Shown here one piece after another: positions 21,704 to 31,689 of a stretch of 64,000 nucleotides of DNA (position 1 is its first letter; the number at the start of each line of letters is the position of its first letter). A program made the position numbers and the translations under genes. The notes under the pieces were generated by a model. The model had not been told where the DNA came from and did no database searches. It was given only the letters and a program-made list of their open reading frames with translations. Origin of the DNA: Blastobasis lacticolella. Lineage: Eukaryota > Arthropoda > Insecta > Lepidoptera > Blastobasidae. The DNA lies in the NCBI GenBank assembly GCA_905147135.1, contig LR990060.1, forward strand, positions 2,806,001 to 2,870,000. The letters run 5' to 3'.

Positions 21704-21810
21704 ATTTATTTAACCATTTATTGTGCACAAAAAAAGTTACAATAATATGAACATAAAGATAACAATTACAAAAGGTACAGCTTATTTCTAAATAGAAATG
21801 TCTACACAGT
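21704..21810 (-). mobile_element. LINE 3' end, target of the errantivirus insertion
   Basis: ATTT repeats then 'ccatttattgtgcacaaaaa' and 'cttatttctaaatagaaatg' match the family of 32783. The LTR element begins directly after 'cagt' at 21807-21810. Confidence 0.6.
21807..21810. repeat. Target-site duplication, left (cagt)
   Basis: The same 4 bp flank the other LTR at 29502-29505. Four-base duplications are usual for gypsy-type integrases. Confidence 0.85.
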
Positions 21811-22142
21811 AATTACGTTAGCCACGGCCGGAGAGTTCAAAAAAAACCGATTTACTTTAAAGATATTTAATTCTGATTTTTAGAATTACATAGAAAAATT
21901 ACGATTAACAATAAAATCTAAGTCTTGACCCGATCGATGTCTGTATCGAAGTGCCGTGGTCGTCCGGTCACGTAGGCCGCTGCGGGGCAGGCACGAGGCG
22001 CGGTGTCAGCGGTTTACTTCAGCCGCGTCAACTGGAGCGGGCGAAGTTCGTGCAAACGCTAACTCAGCTTTTAGGGCCGTGTGCACTGTTGTTCGTGGCG
22101 TTTGCTAACTTGGCGTATTACTTACTACGCGATCTCGTAACA
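21811..22142 (-). repeat. 3' LTR (332 bp)
   Basis: On the element strand it starts TGTTACGAG and ends ACGTAATT. It is identical by eye to 29170-29501. The boundary with the polypurine tract at 22143 and with the target duplication at 21810 fixes both ends. The plus-strand 64-residue frame repeated in both LTRs is a by-product, not a gene. Confidence 0.93.
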
Positions 22143-22153
22143 TCTCCCTCCCG
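22143..22153 (-). promoter_or_regulatory. Polypurine tract
   Basis: On the element strand GGGAGGGAGA abuts the TG of the 3' LTR. This is the expected primer for plus-strand DNA synthesis and confirms the LTR edge. Confidence 0.85.
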
Positions 22154-22164
22154 AAGAGCAGCAA

Positions 22165-23928
22165 CTATTTTTGAGCGAATCGCAAAAATGTTGCTGGGTT
22201 CTGTCGCGTCGGCTTGGCAGGTGCTGGTGCTGCATAGGTGTGAACACGTTCTGGAAGATCGGGTGTTATTTCCAGGTCTATATGTTTATTCTTGAAGCAC
22301 ATCGTGTATTTTCTATATAGCAAGATAATAACGAGTGCAAGTGCACTAAACAGAGCCACATAAAATGGTATGGTAGTATGATATAATGAATCTGTCGGGA
22401 CCTCGTTGAGATGTACTGCAGTCTGGGAAGCGATCTTATCTTGTATTACTCGAAGGTCGTTGAGATTCAATGATGAGAGTGTTACAGAAGCCGGTGTTGC
22501 TCTATTCGTAATGACGTAATCGGAGATGTTCAATATCTTCATAGGTTGTCCCTTAACTTGGTCGTTGGTATTATAGATGGTAGAGTCTCTCGTCCGTATT
22601 GAACATTGAGATGGGATGGTTATGAGATAGCTACCTTTCAGCATCTGATAGTCGTTGCGTTCACAGGTGAGTTGAACTTTCGTTGCCTCTGGAAATGTTG
22701 CTATATAGTTGCGATCATCTAACCTTTGGATGTCTTCTTTTAAGACAGTCACGAATGTTGTTTTGCAGGACTCGTCCAGCCGTTGATGGTGCAGGAGCTC
22801 CTGGATGCAGTCTGGATCTGATCTTAGATGTTGATTCAATTTCTCGTGGCAAAGATATCGACTATTGAACCTCGGGCATTCAGCCTCAATGTACACGTAA
22901 AAGTTCTCATTGGTTGCTACTAATGGATAAGGTGGGATGAGGACACGATTAGCTCTATCGGGTGCTATAGGGAGCTTATATAGTTGGTAAGTATGAGGTG
23001 ATATTATTGGTACTTTAAAGACTATTACTATTTGTCTAGCTGAATAAAATGAACCTGTTTTTATAACATCATAGTATTCTCTGAGTTCCAGGTCTAACAA
23101 TTGGTCTTTATTATAAAAATGTTCGAGCTCGTTTAGCATCTTTCTTAACGTGTCTACTCCTATCATTGAATGATGTGTACTTGCGGTACGCGTGAACGCT
23201 ATGACATCTTCTATTCGTTGTAACTCATGAGATAAGTCATCTATGTTATCTGTAATAATAGTAAGCAGCTGAGCTAGTTTGGCATATTTTATTAAACTCT
23301 TTTGAATATAAGCATCTGTATCTAAAAGCAAGTGTAAGGTATCGTTAATTCTAACCTGATTTTGTACGATATTTGAGATGATACTCGTATGGTGTGTCAT
23401 CCATTCCTTGCTAAGACTAATATGATTGTTAATTTGAGATGAAGTTTTATCTTGGTTTTCCTTGAGATTTTTTATGGCATTACTGTATTTGATAGCATCG
23501 GTGTAATCTAAGTTTCCTGTTAAGGATTTAACTACAGATCCTAGTCCATCTACAAGACCTCGCTTCAACCGATGGGGCTCTAAACTTTCTAACTGGTAAG
23601 TTACTTTATCTAATTTAGAACTGAGATAATTAATCTGTATTTCAAATAATATATGAGTGTCATTAGGTAACTTATTTTCTAATTCTATAATTTGACTTTT
23701 AACTATGTTAATTTTATTATGGATGTCGGTTAGTTCTATGTATTGCAGAAAGCTGTGGAAATGTGTCGCAAGGTTCATAGGTCCAAGTTTAAACGGTAAG
23801 AGTCCCGGTCCGTCATCCAAACTCTCAAGTCTTATCTCGTGCGCTAGTCCCAGGCTCATGGTCAAAGTCAGCGTTAACCTGCAACAATTTGGTGGTTTTT
23901 GGTACACGTTTAAGTCTAGACTTAGCAA
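22165..23928 (-). CDS. env: Errantivirus envelope glycoprotein (Env)
   Basis: A 587-codon open frame (counted from a TTG; the true start probably comes from a spliced leader or an internal ATG at residue 24). Near the N-terminus there is a short hydrophobic, signal-like stretch. RLKR at residues 120-123 is a furin-type site, followed directly by a glycine-rich GLVDGLGSVVKSLTGNLD segment like the fusion peptide of baculovirus F proteins, from which errantiviral Env is thought to derive. The middle is helical, with several cysteines. A single membrane span lies at about 519-538, followed by a ~48-residue cytoplasmic tail. No frame break is seen. The protein would be a class I-like membrane fusion protein of enveloped particles; infectivity is not shown. 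It overlaps the end of pol by about 104 nt and ends 22 nt before the LTR. Confidence 0.88.
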   Translation of the reverse strand: MLSLDLNVYQKPPNCCRLTLTLTMSLGLAHEIRLESLDDGPGLLPFKLGPMNLATHFHSFLQYIELTDIHNKINIVKSQIIELENKLPNDTHILFEIQINYLSSKLDKVTYQLESLEPHRLKRGLVDGLGSVVKSLTGNLDYTDAIKYSNAIKNLKENQDKTSSQINNHISLSKEWMTHHTSIISNIVQNQVRINDTLHLLLDTDAYIQKSLIKYAKLAQLLTIITDNIDDLSHELQRIEDVIAFTRTASTHHSMIGVDTLRKMLNELEHFYNKDQLLDLELREYYDVIKTGSFYSARQIVIVFKVPIISPHTYQLYKLPIAPDRANRVLIPPYPLVATNENFYVYIEAECPRFNSRYLCHEKLNQHLRSDPDCIQELLHHQRLDESCKTTFVTVLKEDIQRLDDRNYIATFPEATKVQLTCERNDYQMLKGSYLITIPSQCSIRTRDSTIYNTNDQVKGQPMKILNISDYVITNRATPASVTLSSLNLNDLRVIQDKIASQTAVHLNEVPTDSLYHTTIPFYVALFSALALVIILLYRKYTMCFKNKHIDLEITPDLPERVHTYAAPAPAKPTRQNPATFLRFAQK

Positions 23929-26900
23929 TAGGGCCTCGTTTCTTTGAGGTGTAAATATGTATGGGCAGGTCAGCTAAAACGTTATCCTGTGTATATCGTG
24001 GGGCTATCTTTTGTCGACTCGCTAAAGGGTTAGAAATAAACACCTGCTGCTGTGGCTGGTATTCCTGTTCTGGTTCTCGAGTTTTATTGTGTCTTTCGAT
24101 AAGGGCGGTACGGTTAGCTAAACTTGAATCGTTGATTAGGTCATAAACTGTCTTCATTTGGTCTCGGTGGGTATGAATATATTGCTGCATTAGATGTCCG
24201 GTTATGTCTATATCTGTTGGGTCTCTAGGATCAAGATGTCCATTTATAATGTCAAAGGGCCTACATTTGGTGAAGCTGTGTACCGAACTATTATACGCTA
24301 TTATTGCATATGGCATAAGATTCACGATTGCATCGTCCCTATTCTGAAGCCGCAGTATTCTTAGATGTTCCAATATGGTGGAATGAAATCTTTCAATATT
24401 TCCGTTGTCGTTGGGTGCGTTCGCGAGTGTTTTATGATGGATGATCTTATGGATTCTAGTGAATTCCGCGAACATCTGGTTTGTGAATTCTGTACCCTGG
24501 TCTGTGACTATAGTTAGAGGCAACCCATGATGTGTGGAATAATTTAATATGGCTTGAATTACGCTAAGGGCTGTACCATCTCTTAGGTGGTAGGCTTGCC
24601 CATATTTGGAGAAAACGTCGATGAGAGTGACGTACTTTTCGCTTTGGACGGTAAAGAGGTCCATGTGAACGATTTCAAAGGGCTTAGTAGCAGGAGGTAC
24701 AATATTAAATTGTTGCCGTATGGGATGTCTATCATATTTAGCTTGCCCGCATATGGTGCACTCATTGATGAACTTAGTAACATGTTCTTTCATTTTCGGC
24801 CAATAGTATTTATAGGATAATGAGAGATAGCATTCGTTAATTCCTCTGTGATTGGTTTTCCCTTCATGGTAGTGTCTAATGATATCTTGCTGCCGAAGGT
24901 ACTCCCTAACATTTTCTAGTTCAGTTTTGGCAATAACAAGGTTCATGGCTGAATTTTTAAACTTTTCTTGTAATATAGGAACTATTTTATACATGCCTAA
25001 TGGAGGTGTTATTAGTAGGGCAGTCTTTACTTTCGGATTTACGTATTCTTTGACTATATTTACCACATCATTCTCTAAATTAAGTTCTGATAGTTGGGCT
25101 GATATACGCGTGTGAGTATCAAATGGCTTTGTTACGGTTACTCGTTTCTTAATATCGCCTACGATGGTAAGACATAACTGACGGTGAAATTTGTTTAATG
25201 GATCGTCTGTTATAGGGACTTCAAGTATGGGGTGCTCTTGGTCAGTGTGAACAGTGTTAGTGTCAGAGTTATTCCCTAGAGTAGGGGGTCTCTCCGAAGG
25301 GTTCACAGACATGGAGCTAGTCTCTTCATTGTGAATTTCGATTCGAGAAAGGGCATCCGCGTTCGTATTGGCCTTTCCTGTTTTATAGATTATAGTATAG
25401 TTATATTCACTTAGTTTAAGGCGCCATCTCGTAAGTCTAGAGTTCGGCTCCTTTAGGTTCATGAGCCACTGGAGAGGCTTGTGGTCAGTGATCACTTTAA
25501 ATTTTCGCCCAAAGAGGTAGGGTCGGAAATACTTCGTAGCCCATACTATAGCCAACAATTCTTTTTCGATTGTGCTATAGTTTATTTCACTGTCGTTGAG
25601 TGTGCGAGAGGCATACGCGATTGGCTTATCCGAGCCTATTGGTCCTTGTGATAGAATGGCGCCAATGGCAAGGTTTGACGCATCAGTTGTCAAGATAAAT
25701 TCACGAGTAAAGTCGGGATATTGTAATATGGGATCATTAGTGAGAAGTCTTTTGCACTTTTCAAAGCAAGTGACATAGTTAGAGTCTAAAGTTATTGACT
25801 TACTTTTCTTTAGACACTGTGTCAAAGGCTTCGTGATTTTAGCAAAATCCGGAATGAACTTACGGTAATAGCCAAGTAGACCTAAAAATTGTTTAATTTG
25901 TTTTGTGGTTCTGGGTAACGGGTACTTCTCAATGGCCTTGATCTTGTCTGGGTTCGGTTTAATACCCTCCCTACCTATGACATGTCCAAGATATGCAGTT
26001 TCCAATTTCAAGAACTCGGACTTATCCATTTGGATCTTGAAATTAGATTCTCTAAGTCTATGGAACACTTTCTCGAGATTAATTATATGTTCTTGGAGGC
26101 TGGTGCTGAAGACAATTATATCATCAAGGTAGACCAGGCAGATGACATTTTGCAGCCCTCTCAGGACATTGTCCATCACCCTCTGAAAGGTCGATGGAGA
26201 ATTCTTGAGACCCATGGGCATCCTAAGAAACTCGAAGTGTCCGTGCTCTACATTAAAGGCTGTTTTGTGGATATCATCAGGATTCATTTGTACCTGGTAG
26301 AATCCACTAGCCAAGTCCAAGGTTGTGAAGTATTGACACTTCCCTAACTTATCAAGGACATCTGATATGTTGGGGATAGGATATTTATCGTCAATAGTTT
26401 TTTCGTTCACTTTTCTGAAGTCAATAACTAAACGCCATTTTTGTCTACCTGACGCATCAGCTTTTTTAGGTACTATCCAGATCGGTGAACTCCATGCGGA
26501 GTCCGAAGGTCGTATAATTCCCTGCTCTAACATTTTCGAGATTTGTTCCCGGACTTCGTCACGATGTATAAACGGATATCGATAACTCTTCGTGTAGATA
26601 GGCATCTCATCCGTAGTTCTAATGGAATGTTTGATCTTATTACTAAAAGTTAACGGTTCGCCATCTAAATAAAATATGTCACAGTATTGAGAGCAAAGCT
26701 GCCTAAGGTTCGCTTTCTCTTCTGGGTTTAGGTGGTCTGTCCTAAGCCGCGAAATTACATCATCGACGCGTGAGTTTTTACTTTGCTCGGTGCGCGCGTA
26801 CTTTACATCAAACGACTCGGCATTAAATATTTCTGCGGCCGCCGGCCTATCTAGCGAAAATATGACGTCATTGTTCGTTGGGTTCGTCACTTCTATGATA

Positions 26901-27490
26901 CCGCGACTATTTTCTATGTTGGTGACGCACTCTGAAATAATGCAGTTACACAAAACTTGTTCGGTAACTATAACATCGCCGTCCAACGCATTTATAGGTA
27001 GTCTTACTAACTTAGAAGATCTAGCTGGTATCATGTCCTCATATAGGTTAACGTTTCGCGAATTATACATCCTAATAGGGTTATTAGTGGTCCGAGTTGT
27101 CAGAACGTTATCCTTTAAATTTATAGTAGCTTCCCATTGCGTTAGGAGGTCAAGTCCAATAAGACCGTCAAAATAGTCGTGGAATTTATATATGAAAAAT
27201 TTTATACTACTTTCATCCTTAAATTCTTTAAAACAAGGCATCGTTATTGAGTGACTACTTCTACTAATTCCGTGTATGTTAGACACTTCAAATGGATCGT
27301 AGTCTAATTTTGTATGAGGATAAAAGTTATTTACAGCATCCGGGCTCAAAAAAGACTGGTTGGCCCCAGTGTCGATCAATAGTTTTAAAGGTGGATCAGC
27401 AATGAGAATAAATGGAAGCTGTCTTTGTGTTTGGAGATTAACTTCTATTTTGAGCTTTTTAAATTCCTGACCGACCGAAAATCCTGATCA
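23825..27490 (-). CDS. pol: Errantivirus Pol polyprotein (protease, RT, RNase H, integrase)
   Basis: The frame is open from about 27488 (after a stop) to 23825 and is entered by -1 frameshifting from gag at 27457-27463. Numbered from the TTG codon at 27379: aspartic protease DTGA at 3-6; RT about 250-430 with LDLASG (D355) and YLDD at 417-420; RNase H with TDAS (D566), an E in YSTIEKE (about 605) and TDHK (D632); integrase zinc motif with H836/H844 and C874-x2-C877; catalytic D907, D960 and E996 with 35 residues between the last two, a standard D,D-35-E. No stop or missing catalytic residue is seen. Products would process Gag-Pol, copy RNA to DNA and integrate it. Pol and env overlap in different frames. 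Confidence 0.95.
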
Positions 27491-28722
27491 TCATTTTTAG
27501 AGGATGTAGAAGGCTGGTCTTGCTCCTCAACCTGCCCATAACATAGCGCGTGGTCTGGTTGTGGCGGTTCCTCATATTGGTATGAAACCGAATTATCGTA
27601 TTCATAATTGTTGTATGAGTCATGCGCAGTAAAGTGAGAATCACTTTCATAGCAATCATTATAATAGTAATTAGAATAGTCATCATATGGGGTACACTCA
27701 TTTACGTTAATGTCGCGAGTTTTAAAGTAATTCGATGGTGGTGGATTACCCTGCCTTGTCCAATCATGCCCTGATGGCGGCAAAACTCGAGGTGCAAAGT
27801 GGCTAACACCACTCATAGGTTTTGGAGCATTATTATTGTAATTATAATTAGGTCTCTGTTGCAACCTAAACATATTACTTTGCGGGTTGTAATTAGTAGG
27901 ACGCGCACTGAACATTTGCTGAGTACGCGTGGGCATACGCATAGGAGGTGATGGCATATATTGTTGGAATTGAGGGTTTGGTTGGAAGTTGTTAGTAAAA
28001 CGAGGAGGTGGAGCTTGGGTGCTTGGTAGTTTCATAGGAAACGTGAATGGACGTTGCATAGCAGAAGCATTAGGCATTGACATATGTACGGGAGGTCTAT
28101 AGTTAGACGCATTCTGTACTGTTTTAGGTAAAGCTCCGTTTCGATTCTGCAAATACATAGTGTTAAGCTCTTCCTGTACGTATTCCAATGCTTTTTCTAT
28201 AGAATCCGGGCGCATGCACCTTATCCGGGATCCTAATGGTTCCTTAAGTCCACGAACAAACGCTTGCATGGTAAGTTTTTTATATAAGCTACGTTTTGCC
28301 TCAATAGTGGTCTCTATAGCCTCGTGCAATGTAACGTACGTCATAATTGTGGAAAATAATGTTTGACACTTATCATAAAATTCTTGTGGGGTATCGCTCC
28401 CTTGGGTTTGAACAGCTAGGTCATTGTAGAGGGTGGATTCGTCCCGTTGATCAGTGAAATTATTTATCAAAACGCTTCTAATGCCACACCAACTCTCAGG
28501 GATTCCATTGGAATTAATCGTCCTAGCTGCGGGTCCCGTGATTTTGTTGAGTATCCCGTTAATTAGAAATAATCTGCCTAAAGCATCTGTTTGTTCGTTA
28601 TAAGACTCTACTATTTGATCACATAGTCTTACAAATCTAGTCAGGACGTTAGGGTTGCCATCGAATTCTGGCAACAGGCGTAGAGCCTTGAGGATCATAT
28701 CAGGATCAGTGGGCAGAGCCAT
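27445..28722 (-). CDS. gag: Errantivirus Gag
   Basis: 425 residues from a true ATG at 28722. The N-terminal 'LLPEFDGNPNVLTRFVRL' region is characteristic of the capsid domain of gypsy-like Gag. The C-terminal third is rich in N, Y, P and Q and has no CCHC zinc knuckle, as in other errantiviruses, where basic and asparagine-rich segments bind RNA instead. It forms the particle shell. The last 44 or so nt overlap the pol frame, with a slippery site before the stop. The 5' leader is about 430 nt. Confidence 0.9.
   Translation of the reverse strand: MALPTDPDMILKALRLLPEFDGNPNVLTRFVRLCDQIVESYNEQTDALGRLFLINGILNKITGPAARTINSNGIPESWCGIRSVLINNFTDQRDESTLYNDLAVQTQGSDTPQEFYDKCQTLFSTIMTYVTLHEAIETTIEAKRSLYKKLTMQAFVRGLKEPLGSRIRCMRPDSIEKALEYVQEELNTMYLQNRNGALPKTVQNASNYRPPVHMSMPNASAMQRPFTFPMKLPSTQAPPPRFTNNFQPNPQFQQYMPSPPMRMPTRTQQMFSARPTNYNPQSNMFRLQQRPNYNYNNNAPKPMSGVSHFAPRVLPPSGHDWTRQGNPPPSNYFKTRDINVNECTPYDDYSNYYYNDCYESDSHFTAHDSYNNYEYDNSVSYQYEEPPQPDHALCYGQVEEQDQPSTSSKNDDQDFRSVRNLKSSK
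27457..27463 (-). promoter_or_regulatory. -1 ribosomal frameshift site TTTAAAA
   Basis: On the element strand the gag codons read AAT TTA AAA AGC, giving the X XXY YYZ heptamer T TTA AAA in the correct register. Pol is in the -1 frame relative to gag and is open across this site. The gag stop lies 12 nt downstream of the heptamer. Downstream pseudoknot or stem not evaluated. Confidence 0.75.
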
Positions 28723-29150
28723 TGAGCTTACTTCACTGATTGTACTAAAACTATTACAACTTTCGTTGCCTTCACTATTTATATTTCTATTTCTATCGAC
28801 AATATTACGGGAAACCCTAGTACTCCTAATAGCCTTAGGGCTCCTATTACTTCTAGGATGGAAAATTTTGAAGGATTATGATAACCGCAGAATAAAATTA
28901 TCAATATAACATATAAATCTAGGAATTAAAAATAGGACTAAGAGTAGGAAAAAGGAGAGCAACACTAGAGAAAATTCAGTGGTGTACTTACATGAACATC
29001 ATAGACCTCGGCTTCTTTGATCTTGATATCGATGTCTGGATACCCCGGTGCAGGCTCGCTCGTTATGCAGAATTCCCGGTGAGGGCTTGAAAGCCGATTA
29101 GATACGACGCTGACGATTTCGGAGAATAGTTTTTACGCGTACTAACCCGG
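28723..29150 (-). other. 5' leader of the errantivirus
   Basis: About 430 nt between primer-binding site and gag ATG. Expected to hold the packaging signal and possibly the splice donor for env mRNA. I could not assign either precisely. The plus-strand 84-codon frame here is not a gene. Confidence 0.6.
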
Positions 29151-29170
29151 GAATCCTACCGACTGCGCCA
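29151..29170 (-). promoter_or_regulatory. Primer-binding site, tRNA-Ser
   Basis: The plus strand reads GAATCCTACCGACTGCGCCA, which matches the 3' end of insect tRNA-Ser plus CCA as I recall it, over about 20 nt. Its last base is also the outer base of the LTR, a one-base overlap known in 17.6/297-type elements. Confidence 0.85.
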
Positions 29171-29501
29171 ATTACGTTAGCCACGGCCGGAGAGTTCAAA
29201 AAAAACCGATTTACTTTAAAGATATTTAATTCTGATTTTTAGAATTACATAGAAAAATTACGATTAACAATAAAATCTAAGTCTTGACCCGATCGATGTC
29301 TGTATCGAAGTGCCGTGGTCGTCCGGTCACGTAGGCCGCTGCGGGGCAGGCACGAGGCGCGGTGTCAGCGGTTTACTTCAGCCGCGTCAACTGGAGCGGG
29401 CGAAGTTCGTGCAAACGCTAACTCAGCTTTTAGGGCCGTGTGCACTGTTGTTCGTGGCGTTTGCTAACTTGGCGTATTACTTACTACGCGATCTCGTAAC
29501 A
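29170..29501 (-). repeat. 5' LTR (332 bp), promoter-bearing
   Basis: Same sequence as 21811-22142. In the element's sense this LTR drives transcription. No clear TATA box is seen. It is followed by the right target duplication. Confidence 0.93.
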
Positions 29502-29505
29502 CAGT
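29502..29505. repeat. Target-site duplication, right (cagt)
   Basis: Matches 21807-21810. Confidence 0.85.
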
Positions 29506-29586
29506 ATCTACACTGTCTAATGTATACAATTTTGTTCGCCAGATCCTCATGCACTGTTGACTATGACAAGTGATCGTTCAAAAGGT

Positions 29587-29822
29587 TTTTTTTTAGTATA
29601 TCCAGGCATTTGACGGCCATCTCACCTGTTGGTAAGTGACGATGCGGTCGAAGATGGAGCATGCCTGTCTAGGAACAGTCTATTCACTCTAGCCTTGAAG
29701 GCAGACAGACAACTCACTAGTAGTGCCTCTAGTGTTGCGGATGTGAATAGGCGACTGTGACCACTTTCCATCAAGTGGCTCGCTTGCCTGTTTGTCTGCC
29801 GTATAACATAAAAATGACACAT
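29587..29822 (-). mobile_element. LINE C-terminal/3' UTR scrap (family of 35110)
   Basis: 'ccaggcatttgacggccatc', 'gtaagtgacgatgcggtcga' and 'atgcctgtctaggaacagtc' match 35150-35245. The minus strand encodes the end 'FKARVNRLFLDRHAPSS', typical of jockey-like RT C-termini, then text of the 54880 family. Confidence 0.6.
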
Positions 29823-30087
29823 AGGCTGGATTCAGTGCTCGACCGACGCGACAATGAGACGAATCATTGTCTCTGATAGAGCTACGTTTGAATTTAAGAA
29901 GCCAAGCTAATCTTTCTGACCACAAAGTAGAGTTTATAGAGTTAGGTAGGACTGTTCTAATCTAATAAAATGCTTTCTCTCAGTGCTCGTCTGCTAAGTG
30001 AACACACTGCTTTCAATACGGCTCTATAATTGGTCAATTTCGATGATTTTAAATAAATAAGTACATAAACAAATATAAATAAATAAA

Positions 30088-30325
30088 TAATCGTGAACAA
30101 ATTTACACATTATCATCTAGCCCCAAAGTAAGCAAAGCTTGTGTTATGGGTGCTAGATAACTGATAAACTACTTATATACTTTTAAATACATACTTATTA
30201 TACATAGAACACCCAGACCCGTAACAGAAATTAAAATTCATCACATCAATTTCTGCCCGGTCGGGAATCGAACCTGGGACCTCTTGCGTGGCAGACATGT
30301 TGACCACTGAACCACTCAGGTCGTC
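30088..30325 (-). mobile_element. SINE-Gly, near full length
   Basis: Tail AAATAAATAAAT, '(c)atctagccccaaagtaagc', 'cccagacccgtaacagaaat', B box 'gggaatcgaacctgggacc' and A box 'gaccactgaaccactcaggt'. Minus orientation. Confidence 0.75.
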
Positions 30326-30332
30326 AGGAATA

Positions 30333-30424
30333 TGCTTGGACAACTCACACAGCGCCATTTAGCCGGGAATCGCACCCGGGACCTTTTGCGTGGCAGCATT
30401 ATCCACTGAACGATTCAGGTCGTG
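30333..30424 (-). mobile_element. SINE-Gly with large internal deletion, adjacent copy
   Basis: 'cttggacaactcacacagcg' and 'ccattt' join directly to 'agccgggaatcgcacccgg', skipping about 130 bp of body. The head follows. It lies 8 bp after the full copy. Confidence 0.65.
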
Positions 30425-30908
30425 AATTTCATAATATACTCAGTATTTTGACATGAAACCCTAAAAATAACTCATTACCTTACACTATGGAGCTTTAGCA
30501 CCATATACCTAACACTAATGCCTAATTTCCACGCAACACGAGCGTGTCACTTTCTTGTGTATTTTAACTTTAGTGTGCCACAGAAACAGGGTATGGTGCT
30601 GTGACGTCATTAGGACACTCCTGTTTACCGCGACGTTATTAGTGCAGTGACGGGACAGGTGGTGTCGATAATGTTATCGATAGAAATATCTCTAATAGTA
30701 TATGTATGAAAAATCGTATTTTAGTAACACAATTCGCTGATGCAACCATCGCTTCGCTGATCCCACGGCGGGTGTGTCAGACACATACACCCAGACAGAC
30801 CCGTGTCCACTTGTATGTCGTGTTACTTGCATCACATGGCATCACGTGGCGTAAGTCCAGTACAGCTCTAATGTAACGTCGTGTAACATCACATCACATC
30901 ACTCAAAT
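30425..30908. other. No gene; CRE-like TGACGTCA at 30602
   Basis: Unique-looking sequence with short CATCACATCAC repeats at about 30830-30903 and a palindromic TGACGTCA at 30602-30609. Functional meaning unproven. Confidence 0.4.
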
Positions 30909-31133
30909 ATGGTAGCACATTTAACGAATTACCTTCTTTCCAACATAATACAAAACAATTGCGAAAACGGCGCATTTGTGACGTATTTGCGAGATCTAGA
31001 CGCGTCCTTAGATTGCGATGTCCTGACGACGGTGACCGCTTTTTTTCCTCTGGGTCGCCAATATTCACTTGCGAGAGTAATTGCCAGGATAACTGCGCAG
31101 TTGAATTGTACAGCTAAAACTGAACGTGAATAA
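30909..31133 (+). CDS. Hypothetical 74-residue ORF
   Basis: ATG in a favourable AAAT-ATG context; 74 codons ending at a TGA overlapping an AATAAA (31130-31135). N-terminus hydrophobic-neutral (MVAHLTNYLLSNIIQ), mid-region acidic, C-terminus basic. No family recognised. Close proximity of stop and AATAAA is unusual and could be chance. Confidence 0.2.
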   Translation: MVAHLTNYLLSNIIQNNCENGAFVTYLRDLDASLDCDVLTTVTAFFPLGRQYSLARVIARITAQLNCTAKTERE

Positions 31134-31149
31134 ATCTCTTCTTTTTTTT

Positions 31150-31232
31150 AATAATTAGGATTAGGCAGGCATAGACCACCATCTCACCTGGAGGTAAGTA
31201 ACGATGCGGTCGAATTTGGAACATGCCTGTCT
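31150..31232 (-). mobile_element. LINE 3' scrap (family of 35110)
   Basis: 'accaccatctcacctggagg' and 'aacatgcctgtctaga' match the family. Very short. Confidence 0.5.
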
Positions 31233-31689
31233 AGATCAGCGGCTCACAAACTGTGCGTCGCGACGCCCTGGCGCGCCGTGGAGCCAACTTTGAGCCTAGC
31301 GAGACGATCAAAATGAAAAACACATGTGAGCAATGAATATTAAGCAAAACTTCATTGGAGAATTGTTGCTTAAAAAAGCAAGGTAACCTTCTCTTTACAA
31401 TGGAATTAATATCAATTACAGACACATGCAGGAATCATCTTTTAGAAGGGAGTCGCAAAAGATTACAGATTGTAAAGGGAGTCGCGGTATGAAAAAGATT
31501 GGGAACTTTTGGTCTAGATTACAATGTTATAGGAAGTTATCGATACCCAATCTCATCACTCAGAGGAACTCGAATTTAGGTTCATCGTGGTGAAAGGGTT
31601 AGCAAACCATGGATTATCATGTCTTATACTCGTAGTGTCCTAAAACTTGTACAATCTGTTCGAGGGAAGTGCAAATTCTGTATGCGTCG

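Larger units (their letters stand above)
21811..29501 (-). mobile_element. Complete errantivirus-type LTR retrotransposon (gag-pol-env)
   Basis: 7,691 bp on the minus strand: LTR, tRNA-Ser primer site, leader, gag, pol in the -1 frame, env overlapping pol, polypurine tract, LTR. The two LTRs appear identical, all three frames are open and the target duplication is perfect, so this copy is recent and may be active. Gag lacking a CCHC knuckle, pol ending with the integrase, and an Env with a furin site match insect errantiviruses (the lineage of Drosophila gypsy/17.6/297 and the moth element TED). A specific name would need a database comparison. Confidence 0.93.

Noticed and set aside
21951..22295. 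Plus-strand frame in the 3' LTR, repeated at 29310
   Set aside because: Identical in both LTRs because the LTRs are identical; antisense to the element; no known protein.
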